A DNA stretch of 64,000 nt from Pseudomonas laurylsulfativorans. Its GTDB lineage: Bacteria > Pseudomonadota > Gammaproteobacteria > Pseudomonadales > Pseudomonadaceae. Shown piece by piece: positions 1 to 7,777 of this stretch. The DNA is taken from the NCBI RefSeq assembly GCF_002906155.1, contig NZ_MUJK01000007.1, forward strand, positions 1 through 64,000, read 5' to 3'. Both the position numbers and the translations under genes were made by a program. Below the pieces are notes generated by a model that was given only the letters and a program-made list of their open reading frames with translations, did no database searches and had not been told where the DNA came from. How positions within the stretch are numbered: the stretch's first letter is position 1; each line of letters starts with the position of its first letter.

Positions 1-52
1 CCTTTGTAACTTCAACCACTTGCGCTTCAGATCTCTCATCAGCGGGAGGCGA
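1..52 (-). other. Start of a probable rRNA operon leader
   Basis: Read on the minus strand, this stretch follows a strong promoter and contains wording I recognise from the leader upstream of Pseudomonas 16S rRNA genes (for example GAAGCGCAAGTGGTTGAAGT). No reading frame here is convincing. The 16S gene itself would lie left of the window. In PAO1 an rRNA operon also neighbours the msrQ homologue (from memory), which supports the call. Confidence 0.65.
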
Positions 53-80
53 ATTCTACAGCGTTACACGCTGCTGTCAA
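53..80 (-). promoter_or_regulatory. Strong sigma-70 promoter, probable rRNA P2
   Basis: On the minus strand, TTGACA and TAGAAT are separated by 16 bases, which is close to the full sigma-70 consensus. A GC-rich discriminator (TCGCC) follows. The promoter fires leftward out of the window into the probable rRNA leader. The same box pair recurs before the tRNA cluster near 50.9 kb. Confidence 0.7.
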
Positions 81-198
81 CACCTCTTTTTCAACTCCCT
101 TTCGGCTTCGATGAACTGAAGCGACCCACTGTCGAAAACTGCGTAACTCGTTGTTTACCAAGGAGTTTTCCGTTTCGACTGCGCCGGAAGTGGGGCGA

Positions 199-226
199 AT
201 TATAGGCTTCTAAAATTCGCCGTCAA
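199..226 (-). promoter_or_regulatory. Strong sigma-70 promoter, probable rRNA P1
   Basis: On the minus strand, TTGACG and TATAAT are separated by 16 bases, and TCGCC follows the -10 box. It lies about 146 bases upstream of the second promoter, in the same orientation. Tandem strong promoters with GC-rich discriminators are typical of stringently controlled rRNA operons. The bases between the two promoters hold no gene I can support. Confidence 0.7.
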
Positions 227-233
227 CCACTAA

Positions 234-854
234 TTACGCCTTTTTGGCAGAAGTGACCTTTTTAGCCATTAAACGCGGGATTCGACGAGCTAACGGCGGT
301 AGCCGCAGCACTAAAAGCAGCGCACCTATAGTTGCATAGACCGCCCACTCCTTCAGGTCGGCGCGCACAATCCATAGCATATGCAGCAATCCAAGCACGA
401 GAATCAAATAAGCCAGGCGATGCAGATTCTTCCAGAGAGCCCCCAAACGTCGCTGACTGTATCGATTGGAAGTGCACGCCAACGCCAGCAAACACAAAAA
501 ACCCAACGTCCCGACAATGATGTACGGACGCTTGCGCAGCTCCACCCCAAGCTGCGACCAATCAAAACCAAGGATAAATGCCAGATAGGCGCTCAAGTGC
601 AGCACTACATAAGCGAAACACCACAACCCCAGTTGCCGCCGGACCGCAATCCACCCCGCCCAACCAATGAGCTTCTGCAGTGGCGTCATGCTTAATGTAA
701 TAAGCAACAGAACAAGTGTTCCCAACCCCAATCGATCAACCAGCACCTTGCCCGGGTCCGGCCCAAGTACATCCGCCCAGGCCTGGTACAACCACAACAG
801 CGGCCACACCATCGTTGCAACAAAAACGGCCACACGCCAAAGCGGATATCGCAT
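234..854 (-). CDS. msrQ: MsrQ, heme-binding membrane subunit of the methionine sulfoxide reductase MsrPQ
   Basis: The 206-residue protein is almost entirely hydrophobic, with about six membrane segments, and matches the YedZ/MsrQ ferric-reductase-like family in length and sequence. MsrQ passes electrons from the quinone pool or a flavin reductase through heme to periplasmic MsrP, which repairs oxidised methionines. Histidines in the segments around residues 86 and 145-159 are plausible heme ligands. Its ATG shares one base with the msrP stop codon, so the two genes are translated as a coupled pair. A lysine-rich tail (KKVTSAKKA) ends the protein in the cytoplasm. Confident assignment. Confidence 0.93.
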   Translation of the reverse strand: MRYPLWRVAVFVATMVWPLLWLYQAWADVLGPDPGKVLVDRLGLGTLVLLLITLSMTPLQKLIGWAGWIAVRRQLGLWCFAYVVLHLSAYLAFILGFDWSQLGVELRKRPYIIVGTLGFLCLLALACTSNRYSQRRLGALWKNLHRLAYLILVLGLLHMLWIVRADLKEWAVYATIGALLLVLRLPPLARRIPRLMAKKVTSAKKA

Positions 855-1867
855 CAGTAGTTCTTCCGCAGATCGAGCCCTGTATATAGAGAAGCGACTT
901 CATCCGCGTAACCATTGAACATTTGCGTGTCACGCACATTCGGCTTGAACAGGCCGCTCGGCAAGCGCCGTTCCCGGGCCTGAGTCCAGCGCGGATGGTC
1001 TACCGTCGGATTCACATTGGCGTAGAAGCCGTACTCGTCCGAAGCAATACTCTGCCAGGTGGTTTTTGGCTGCTCACTCACCAAACTGATCCGCACGATC
1101 GACTTGATGCTTTTAAAGCCGTACTTCCAGGGCACCACCAGACGCAGTGGTGCCCCGTTCTGATTCGGTAACTCACGCCCATACATACCCACCGCAAGAA
1201 TCGCCAATGGATTCATCGCTTCGTCAAGACGCAGCCCTTCTATATAAGGCCAATCGATCAAGGCGAAACCGGAGCGCTGTCCCGGCATGCTTTTGGGATC
1301 CTGCAGGGTTTCGAAGCGGATGAATCTGGCTTTCGAGGTCGGCTCGACCTCCTTGAGCAAAGCCGAGAGAGGAAAACCTATCCAGGGAATGACCATCGAC
1401 CACGCCTCCACACAACGAAGTCGGTAGATGCGCTCCTCCAGCTGGTAAGGCTTCATGAAGTCTTCCAGCGCATATCGCCCTGGTTTACCCACTTCTCCGT
1501 CCACGACTACGGTCCATGGCTCGGTCTTCAGCGCACCGGCATTAGCAGCTGGATCGCCCTTGTCGGTGCCGAACTCATAGAAGTTGTTGTAGTGGGTAGC
1601 ATCCTTGAACGGGGTGATCGCCTCGTCTTTGACGTTGACCGCTCCCCATCGGGTAGCCGGAAGTTTTTCACTGAACCACGAAGGCGCCTTGCCCGGTTCA
1701 ACATCCGGATAACGCGCTGCATCGCCAGCGCTGGCCCATTGCGGCAGGCTGCCCAGAGCAAAGCCGGCAACCGTGGCGCCAAGCACTTTGCGTCGAGACA
1801 GATAGAGGGATTCAGGCGTGACGTCCGACTCGTGGCAGTCGGACGCTTTGGAGACTTTGATCAGCAT
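854..1867 (-). CDS. msrP: MsrP, periplasmic molybdenum methionine sulfoxide reductase catalytic subunit
   Basis: A 337-residue YedY/MsrP protein. It carries a twin-arginine export signal (SRRKVLGATVAG, residues 24-35), so it is folded with its molybdopterin cofactor before export. The likely molybdenum ligand is Cys152 in RLRCVEAWSM. It reduces methionine sulfoxide in periplasmic proteins using electrons from MsrQ. The frame is open farther upstream into pssA, but the ATG at 1867 is preceded by GCGGAG at good spacing and gives the usual family length, so I chose it. The gene lies 58 bases downstream of pssA and overlaps msrQ by one base. Confidence 0.93.
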   Translation of the reverse strand: MLIKVSKASDCHESDVTPESLYLSRRKVLGATVAGFALGSLPQWASAGDAARYPDVEPGKAPSWFSEKLPATRWGAVNVKDEAITPFKDATHYNNFYEFGTDKGDPAANAGALKTEPWTVVVDGEVGKPGRYALEDFMKPYQLEERIYRLRCVEAWSMVIPWIGFPLSALLKEVEPTSKARFIRFETLQDPKSMPGQRSGFALIDWPYIEGLRLDEAMNPLAILAVGMYGRELPNQNGAPLRLVVPWKYGFKSIKSIVRISLVSEQPKTTWQSIASDEYGFYANVNPTVDHPRWTQARERRLPSGLFKPNVRDTQMFNGYADEVASLYTGLDLRKNY

Positions 1868-1925
1868 GGTTACTCCGCAGCTTTGGAGGACAGATGCACC
1901 CATAGACTGCGGAGTATGAGGGAAA

Positions 1926-2780
1926 TTACGCGCTCTTGTTACGGCGAAGACGTAACAGGTATTGAACCGGGCCGGAGGCCGCATAGGCGAGAAACACCAG
2001 CAGCAGGATGCGCGGAGGGTCACTGAACACCACCGCGAACACCAGTACCACAGCGAGAATCGCCACGAAAGGCACTCTCCCCTTCAGGTCCAGCTCCTTG
2101 AAGCTGTTGTATTTGATGTTGCTGACCATCAGCATGCCGGCCGCCGCAACCATCAGCGCAACCAGGAAGGACATCTTCGAGCCCTGAATGCCGTAATCGC
2201 TGAACGCCCAGACGATACCCGCAACAACACCCGCCGCCGCCGGGCTGGCCAGACCGATAAAGTAGCGCTTGTCCGCCGTTCCGACTTGCGTATTGAAACG
2301 CGCAAGACGTAACGCCGCACCCGCGACATAAATGAAGGCAACCATCCAGCCAACCTTGCCCATATCGCCCAGCGCCCAACCGAAAGCCAGCAATGCCGGC
2401 GCAACACCAAAGGCAACCATGTCCGACAGTGAGTCGTACTCAGCACCAAAGGCGCTCTGGGTATTGGTCATGCGGGCAACGCGACCATCAAGGCCATCGA
2501 GCACCATTGCGACGAAGATCGCGATGGCCGCAAACGCAAAATACTTGCTCGCATTGACTGAGTCACCTGCACTCAGGGCCGCCTGGGCGCTCATCGAGTT
2601 GATGATGGAATAGAACCCTGCGAACAAGTTCGCAGTGGTGAACAGATTCGGCAGAAGATAGATACCACGATGCCGGACTTTACGACCTTCAGCGTCATGG
2701 CCCTCCTCGACATGTTCATCGATGGGCAGCAGGCTTTCGGCGTCAGAAGCCTGGTTTGGCTCTTCGGGGCGTTCGCTCAT
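1926..2780 (-). CDS. pssA: CDP-diacylglycerol--serine O-phosphatidyltransferase PssA
   Basis: An integral membrane enzyme of 284 residues that makes phosphatidylserine, the precursor of phosphatidylethanolamine, from CDP-diacylglycerol and serine. The CDP-alcohol phosphotransferase signature is visible as DGLDGRVAR followed by GAEYDSLSDM, carrying the acidic residues that bind metal. The N-terminal 40 or so residues are hydrophilic and acidic, and the rest is mostly membrane segments. It stands apart from ilvC, with a terminator between them, and precedes msrPQ in the same direction. This is the membrane (type II) PssA, not the phospholipase-D-like E. coli enzyme. Confidence 0.95.
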   Translation of the reverse strand: MSERPEEPNQASDAESLLPIDEHVEEGHDAEGRKVRHRGIYLLPNLFTTANLFAGFYSIINSMSAQAALSAGDSVNASKYFAFAAIAIFVAMVLDGLDGRVARMTNTQSAFGAEYDSLSDMVAFGVAPALLAFGWALGDMGKVGWMVAFIYVAGAALRLARFNTQVGTADKRYFIGLASPAAAGVVAGIVWAFSDYGIQGSKMSFLVALMVAAAGMLMVSNIKYNSFKELDLKGRVPFVAILAVVLVFAVVFSDPPRILLLVFLAYAASGPVQYLLRLRRNKSA

Positions 2781-2881
2781 GGAGATTACCTTGCAACGGG
2801 GTGGAAAGTTTGGACAGGTGTCTGGGACGACGGTTCGGCCACAAACGATGCAGCTTTATACCAGAACCGGCCTCCCAAACG

Positions 2882-2908
2882 AAAAAACGCGGCCTAAGCC
2901 GCGTTTTT
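2882..2908 (-). terminator. Rho-independent terminator of the ilvIHC operon
   Basis: The inverted repeat ACGCGGC/GCCGCGT has a short loop and is flanked by A and T runs, so it can end transcription of ilvC on the minus strand. It lies 17 bases beyond the ilvC stop codon and before the pssA start. Confidence 0.85.
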
Positions 2909-2924
2909 CGTACAAGCGCGTGAC

Positions 2925-3941
2925 TTAGTTTTTAGCTTTGTCGACGATCTTGTTGGCACCGATCCACGGCATCATGGAGCGCAGTTGCTCGCCGATGATT
3001 TCGATACCGTGAGCGGCGTTGTTACGACGCTTGGCGGTCATCGAAGGATAGCCGGTAGCGCCTTCGCTGATGAACATCTTGGCGTATTCGCCGTCCTGAA
3101 TACGTTTCAGTGCGTTGCGCATGGCCTGACGGGATTCGGCGTTGATGACTTCAGGGCCGGTCACGTACTCGCCGTATTCGGCGTTGTTAGAGATCGAGTA
3201 GTTCATGTTGGCGATGCCGCCTTCGTACATGAGGTCAACGATCAGCTTCAGTTCGTGCAAGCACTCGAAGTAGGCCATTTCCGGCGCGTAGCCAGCTTCA
3301 ACCAGGGTTTCGAAACCGGCCTTGACCAGTTCAACGGTACCGCCGCACAGAACGGCTTGCTCGCCAAACAGGTCGGTTTCGGTCTCGTCCTTGAAGGTGG
3401 TTTCGATGATGCCGGTACGACCGCCACCAACGCCAGCAGCGTAGGACAGTGCAACGTTCTTGGCGTTGCCCGAGGCGTCCTGGTAGATAGCGATCAGGTC
3501 AGGGATACCGCCGCCCTTCACGAACTCGGAACGTACGGTGTGGCCTGGAGCCTTCGGCGCGATCATGATCACGTCGAGGTCAGCGCGCGGCACAACCTGG
3601 TTGTAGTGGATCGCGAAGCCGTGGGAGAAGGCCAGGGTGGCGCCTTTCTTGATGTTCGGCTCGATTTCGTTCTTGTACAGGGAGGACTGGAACTCGTCCG
3701 GGGTCAGGATCATGACCAGGTCGGCAGCCGCGACAGCGGAAGCAACGTCGGTCACTTTCAGGCCGTGGGCTTCAGCCTTGGCAACGGTAGCCGAACCTTT
3801 ACGCAGGCCAACGGTAACGTCAACGCCGGAGTCTTTCAGGTTGCACGCTTGAGCGTGACCTTGGGAACCGTAACCGATGATGGCAACTTTCTTGCCCTGG
3901 ATGATCGACAGGTCGCAGTCTTTATCGTAGAAAACTTTCAT
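2925..3941 (-). CDS. ilvC: Ketol-acid reductoisomerase (NADP+), class I
   Basis: Second common step of isoleucine and valine synthesis: rearrangement and NADPH reduction of acetolactate or acetohydroxybutyrate. The 338-residue length is that of the short class I enzymes. The Rossmann nucleotide loop GYGSQGHAQ lies near residue 23. The knotted C-terminal domain holds the acidic metal ligands, in motifs such as DETETDLFGEQ and CLHELKLI. It is the last gene of ilvI-ilvH-ilvC, 45 bases after ilvH, and is followed by a terminator. No anomalies seen. Confidence 0.97.
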   Translation of the reverse strand: MKVFYDKDCDLSIIQGKKVAIIGYGSQGHAQACNLKDSGVDVTVGLRKGSATVAKAEAHGLKVTDVASAVAAADLVMILTPDEFQSSLYKNEIEPNIKKGATLAFSHGFAIHYNQVVPRADLDVIMIAPKAPGHTVRSEFVKGGGIPDLIAIYQDASGNAKNVALSYAAGVGGGRTGIIETTFKDETETDLFGEQAVLCGGTVELVKAGFETLVEAGYAPEMAYFECLHELKLIVDLMYEGGIANMNYSISNNAEYGEYVTGPEVINAESRQAMRNALKRIQDGEYAKMFISEGATGYPSMTAKRRNNAAHGIEIIGEQLRSMMPWIGANKIVDKAKN

Positions 3942-3986
3942 GAATTTCCCCTATATCAGGCCGTTCAGGCCGTTCGCTAATTTGGT

Positions 3987-4478
3987 TTAGATGCTGAGTA
4001 CTTTGTCGCCGCGGGCAATGCCGGTCACGCCACTACGGACGGTTTCCAGAATCGATGCGGTGCCGATGGACTGAATGAAGCTGTCGAGCTTGTCGCTGGT
4101 ACCGGTCAGTTGAACGGTATACACGCTGGCGCTGACATCGACGATCTGTCCACGGTAAATATCGGTAGTGCGCTTGATCTCGGCGCGCTGGGCGCCGGTG
4201 GCCTTGACCTTGACCAGCATCAGTTCGCGCTCGATGTGAGCACTCTCCGACAGGTCGACCAGTTTTACCACTTCGATCAGCTTGTTCAGGTTCTTGGTGA
4301 TCTGCTCGATGACTTCATCGTGACCAACGGTGGTCAGCGTCAGACGCGACAGGGTCGGGTCTTCGGTTGGGGCCACGGTCAGGCTTTCGATGTTGTAGTT
4401 GCGCTGCGAGAACAGGCCAACCACACGAGACAGAGCGCCGGGTTCGTTTTCCAGAAGCAAGGAAATAATGTGCCGCAT
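3987..4478 (-). CDS. ilvH: Acetolactate synthase small (regulatory) subunit
   Basis: The 163-residue protein matches E. coli IlvH in length. An N-terminal ACT domain (RHIISLLLENEPGALSRVVG) binds valine and gives feedback inhibition. The C-terminal domain touches the large subunit. The frame stays open ten codons farther upstream into ilvI, but the ATG at 4478 gives the canonical MRHIISLL start. It lies two bases after the ilvI stop, so translation is likely coupled. Confidence 0.96.
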   Translation of the reverse strand: MRHIISLLLENEPGALSRVVGLFSQRNYNIESLTVAPTEDPTLSRLTLTTVGHDEVIEQITKNLNKLIEVVKLVDLSESAHIERELMLVKVKATGAQRAEIKRTTDIYRGQIVDVSASVYTVQLTGTSDKLDSFIQSIGTASILETVRSGVTGIARGDKVLSI

Positions 4479-4480
4479 GA

Positions 4481-6205
4481 TTAGGTACGCTCCGTCTTGC
4501 TCAGCCACATATCGCGCATGGAGCCGTCTTTGATCTGCATCGGGTAGACGTGCTCGCTGGTATCGACCGAAATATCGATCACCACCAGGCGATCTTTCAT
4601 GGCGAACGCTTCTTCCATCTTCGACTTCAAATCTTTCGAATCGGTGATGCGCACACCAACGTGACCATAAGCCTCCGCCAGCTTGACGAAATCAGGCAGC
4701 GATTCCATGTAGGAATGAGAGTGACGGCTGCCGTAGCTCATGTCCTGCCACTGGCGAACCATGCCCAACACACCGTTGTTCAGGATGACGATTTTTACCG
4801 GCAAACCGTATTGCAGGCAGGTCGACAGTTCCTGAATGTTCATCTGGATGCTGCCCTCGCCGGTGACACAAACGACGTCGTCATCCGGGAAGCTCAACTT
4901 GATGCCCATGGCCGCCGGGAAACCGAAGCCCATGGTGCCCAGGCCACCGGAGTTGATCCAACGGTTCGGCTTGTTGAACGTGTAGTACTGCGCCGCGAAC
5001 ATCTGATGCTGACCCACATCGGAAGCGACAAAGGCATCGCCCTTGGTCACTTCGCACAGGGTTTCGATCACGGCCTGCGGCTTGATAACGCTGCCGTCAC
5101 CCTTGTCATAAGGGAACAGGCCGCGATCACCGCGCCACTCATCAACCTGTTTCCACCAACTGGCAACGGACTCCTTGTTCGGGGTCTCGCCGATTTCCTT
5201 GAGGATCGCGACCATTTCGGTCAGGACACTCTCGACCGGACCAACGATAGGCACGTCGGCCTTGATGGTCTTGGAGATCGAAGCCGGGTCGATGTCGATG
5301 TGAATGATCTTGGCGTTCGGGCAGAACTTCGATGCGCCGTTGATCACGCGATCGTCGAAACGCGCGCCGACAGCGAGGATCACATCGGCATGGTGCATCG
5401 CCAGGTTGGCGGTGTAGCTGCCGTGCATGCCGAGCATGCCGATGAACTGACGATCGGTGCCAGGGAAACCACCGAGGCCCATCAGGGTATTGGTCACTGG
5501 CAGGTTGAGCATCTTGGCCAGTTCGGTCAGTGGTGCGGAACCACCGCCGAGGATCACGCCGCCGCCCGAGTACAACACTGGGCGCTTGGCCGCCAGGAGC
5601 ATTTCTGCCGCCTTGCGGATTTGACCGGAGTGACCGCGAACAGCCGGGCTGTAGGAACGCAGCTTGGCTTTTTTCGGGAAGACGTATTCGAACTTCTCGG
5701 CCGGGTTGGTCATGTCTTTCGGGATATCGACAACGACTGGACCAGGACGACCGGATTGCGCCAGGTAGAAGGCTTTCTTCATGACTTCCGGGATTTCCGA
5801 CGCGTGCTTGATCATGAAGCTGTGTTTCACGATCGGCCGGGAGATACCGATCATGTCGGTTTCCTGGAATGCGTCGGTGCCAACCATGGTGCTTGGCACC
5901 TGGCCGGAAATGACCACCATCGGAATGGAGTCCATGTACGCCGTGGCAATACCGGTAATGGCGTTTGTCGCGCCCGGACCGGAAGTCACCAGTACCACAC
6001 CGGCCTTACCGGTGGCACGGGCGTAGCCGTCAGCCATATGGGTAGCCGCTTGCTCGTGACGAACCAGGATGTGGGTCACTTCCGGTTCTTTGAACAGGGC
6101 ATCGTAAACATGAAGAAGAGCACCACCCGGGTACCCGTAGATATATTTGACGCCTTCGTCGCGCAAAAAGCGGACGAGCATCTCACCGCCAGATAAAAGC
6201 TCCAC
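4481..6205 (-). CDS. ilvI: Acetolactate synthase large (catalytic) subunit
   Basis: Thiamine-diphosphate enzyme that condenses pyruvate with pyruvate or 2-oxobutyrate, the entry to branched-chain amino acid synthesis. Visible features are the catalytic glutamate region (VRHEQAATHMADGYARA), the central FAD-binding domain, and the ThDP motif beginning GEGSIQMNIQEL near residue 450. Two GTG codons compete as start. The one at 6205 gives 574 residues and has GAGGTG six bases upstream. The one at 6214 overlaps that Shine-Dalgarno and has only a poor one itself. I chose 6205. It is the first gene of the ilvIHC operon and has a long untranslated leader. Confidence 0.96.
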   Translation of the reverse strand: MELLSGGEMLVRFLRDEGVKYIYGYPGGALLHVYDALFKEPEVTHILVRHEQAATHMADGYARATGKAGVVLVTSGPGATNAITGIATAYMDSIPMVVISGQVPSTMVGTDAFQETDMIGISRPIVKHSFMIKHASEIPEVMKKAFYLAQSGRPGPVVVDIPKDMTNPAEKFEYVFPKKAKLRSYSPAVRGHSGQIRKAAEMLLAAKRPVLYSGGGVILGGGSAPLTELAKMLNLPVTNTLMGLGGFPGTDRQFIGMLGMHGSYTANLAMHHADVILAVGARFDDRVINGASKFCPNAKIIHIDIDPASISKTIKADVPIVGPVESVLTEMVAILKEIGETPNKESVASWWKQVDEWRGDRGLFPYDKGDGSVIKPQAVIETLCEVTKGDAFVASDVGQHQMFAAQYYTFNKPNRWINSGGLGTMGFGFPAAMGIKLSFPDDDVVCVTGEGSIQMNIQELSTCLQYGLPVKIVILNNGVLGMVRQWQDMSYGSRHSHSYMESLPDFVKLAEAYGHVGVRITDSKDLKSKMEEAFAMKDRLVVIDISVDTSEHVYPMQIKDGSMRDMWLSKTERT

Positions 6206-6688
6206 GTTGCTCACCTCTAAAACGCCAGAATACCGCCCACGAAAAATGAGACGGGTCTTAATAGGTTTACTTCTCAGCAGAGCATGAGCGACGGTGGTCG
6301 CCGACTACGTCAGCACTGACTGAGCAAGTATTGGGATCGTCCCAAGTGTTGCGGGGCTTTCCCACCCAGCGCGAGGTAACGCGTTGCGGGTGTAACAGGT
6401 CGACGCGGATATGCGCCTCATGATCTGCTGAGAGGGTCTGCTTCTGGCAGTCCCTGTACAGCGGACTTTGGATTCTTCTGTTTCGCCCCTCGCAAGTCAA
6501 GTCGTCTATGAGCTTTATTCTAGTAAGCGCATGAGAACGCAAGAAAAAACCTGTAAATCAGCCGTGTGTTAGCTTCGATTGCGCAAGTTTTGGCAAAAAA
6601 TTGGCACGCGCATGCGCTTACCCTGCAATGGCCGACAAAATAGAGAGAGATTGTGAACAACTGCCAGCGGACGCTGGCAGCTTCTGGC
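6206..6688 (-). promoter_or_regulatory. Long leader and promoter region of ilvIHC
   Basis: This is a 480-base stretch with no supported gene. On the minus strand a TAGAAT at 6517-6522 could be the -10 box (its -35, TTCTTG at 6540-6545, is weak). It would leave about 300 untranslated bases before ilvI. The leader holds a compact hairpin, TTGGGA/TCCCAA, around 6331-6345, and several GC-rich half-repeats. A 91-codon frame runs through it, but it has no run of Ile, Val or Leu codons and no Shine-Dalgarno, so classical attenuation is not supported. Function unknown. Confidence 0.4.
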
Positions 6689-7024
6689 TCAGCGAGACGC
6701 TGTGATCAACTGATCAAACTGTTTGAGCAATACCTGCAACTGCCGATCCTTGCCCTGTACATTGCGTCCGGCAAAGACCATTTCAGCCATTTCCTGAATA
6801 CCCGACGCATTGGGTAGCGGCAAGTTCTGCTCAAGGATCATCTTCATGCGTGGCAGGAAGATCCATTGCAGCCATTGCTCGAAATCCAGTGTATCGACAG
6901 AAAACGGCTCGACACTGGAAAGCGCTTCGGCAGATGGCGAGACATCATCCCACCATCCTTGCACCCGCAACTCGCGCTCGATTAACAGCAGTTGATCGGC
7001 GATTTTCAGAAAGCGTGCATCCAT
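6689..7024 (-). CDS. YqcC family protein
   Basis: A 111-residue soluble protein rich in Leu, Gln and Trp, recognisable as the small YqcC/DUF446 family (for example LPLPNASGIQEMAEMVF, WLQWIFLPRM). It is probably an all-helical bundle, and its biochemical role is unknown. The ATG at 7024 shares its A with the stop of the upstream lipoprotein gene; a GTG one codon earlier is the alternative. The tight overlap suggests co-expression with lpoP and mrcB, although yqcC homologues elsewhere sit beside the tRNA pseudouridine synthase truC. Confidence 0.8.
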   Translation of the reverse strand: MDARFLKIADQLLLIERELRVQGWWDDVSPSAEALSSVEPFSVDTLDFEQWLQWIFLPRMKMILEQNLPLPNASGIQEMAEMVFAGRNVQGKDRQLQVLLKQFDQLITASR

Positions 7025-7761
7025 CACAGCGTTACCTTGGCCTTCTGGCGCGCCAACGACGCGCCTTGGGAGTCACCCTGTTTTTCACGCGCCTGGGCAA
7101 TCAGTTCCCACAGGTTGGCCTGAAGGGCTGGCCGACCATTGGCCAAGGTCAGCCCTCGGCGAGCGAACTGCTCGGCCTGGGCGGCATCGCCTTGAGCCAT
7201 CCGCACCTGCGCCAGACGGTAAAGCACCTGCGGTTCACGCGGGGCAACGCGCTGGGCGCGCTCGAGGCTGGAGGAGGCACCGTTGAGATCACCGCCCGCC
7301 TGTTGCTGTTGAGCGGTGGTCAGCAAAGCCAGTACCGGGCCATCCAATTGCTCGTCGGCAGACAATCCGCCCGAACTGGCCGACGGAATCCCGCTTGGCG
7401 ACGACGGCATGCTGTAGCTGCCCTGATTGATCGGCGCCGACTGGACCGGCGACGTATCAATCGGCCCCGGTGTGATCGGACCCGGAGTAATCGGCGTGGT
7501 GCTGATCGGCGTTGAAGTCGTTGCAGCACCTGGCACCATTACCACGACGCCGCTGTCCCCTTGCGGAATCGCCTGGGTCTGCGACTGACCTTGTACAGGG
7601 CGTTTGACGGTCGTCTGGCGGAATCCGCCATTGGCCGAGATCCGCTCACTGTTGGACACGGCGGTGCCGGAATCCACGACCGGAATCGAGCCACGTTGTA
7701 CGGTGGAGCAACCGCTGAGCAAAGCCACGGCGGCAACCGCTGGAATCAACCACTTGTTCAC
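7024..7761 (-). CDS. lpoP: TPR outer-membrane lipoprotein, probable PBP1b activator LpoP
   Basis: The 245-residue protein starts with a lipoprotein signal peptide and lipobox LLSGC (Cys18). A low-complexity Pro/Thr/Ser/Ile linker follows at about residues 65-130, with repeated ITPGPI and related units, and then tetratricopeptide-like helices at about 140-245. Residue 20 is Thr, not Asp, which favours outer-membrane sorting. It lies 16 bases after mrcB in the same operon. In P. aeruginosa the PBP1b activator LpoP is a TPR lipoprotein, and to my recollection its gene is beside ponB, so I infer the same function: crossing the periplasm to stimulate MrcB. The start codon is GTG with GAGGG upstream. 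Confidence 0.75.
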   Translation of the reverse strand: MNKWLIPAVAAVALLSGCSTVQRGSIPVVDSGTAVSNSERISANGGFRQTTVKRPVQGQSQTQAIPQGDSGVVVMVPGAATTSTPISTTPITPGPITPGPIDTSPVQSAPINQGSYSMPSSPSGIPSASSGGLSADEQLDGPVLALLTTAQQQQAGGDLNGASSSLERAQRVAPREPQVLYRLAQVRMAQGDAAQAEQFARRGLTLANGRPALQANLWELIAQAREKQGDSQGASLARQKAKVTL

Positions 7762-7777
7762 TTGAAACCCTCTTTGC

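Noticed and set aside
2985..3980. A 331-codon plus-strand frame opposite ilvC
   Set aside because: Antisense shadow of ilvC without recognisable domains.
4550..6196. A 548-codon plus-strand frame opposite ilvI
   Set aside because: Shadow of ilvI; His/Gln/Arg-rich composition of antisense reading and no ribosome site.
6267..6542. A 91-codon frame in the ilvI leader as a possible leader peptide
   Set aside because: No Shine-Dalgarno, starts upstream of the likely promoter, and has no run of branched-chain amino acid codons before a terminator.
6602..6617. TGGCACGCGCATGCGC as a sigma-54 promoter
   Set aside because: GG to GC spacing is nine, not ten, and no gene lies downstream on that strand.
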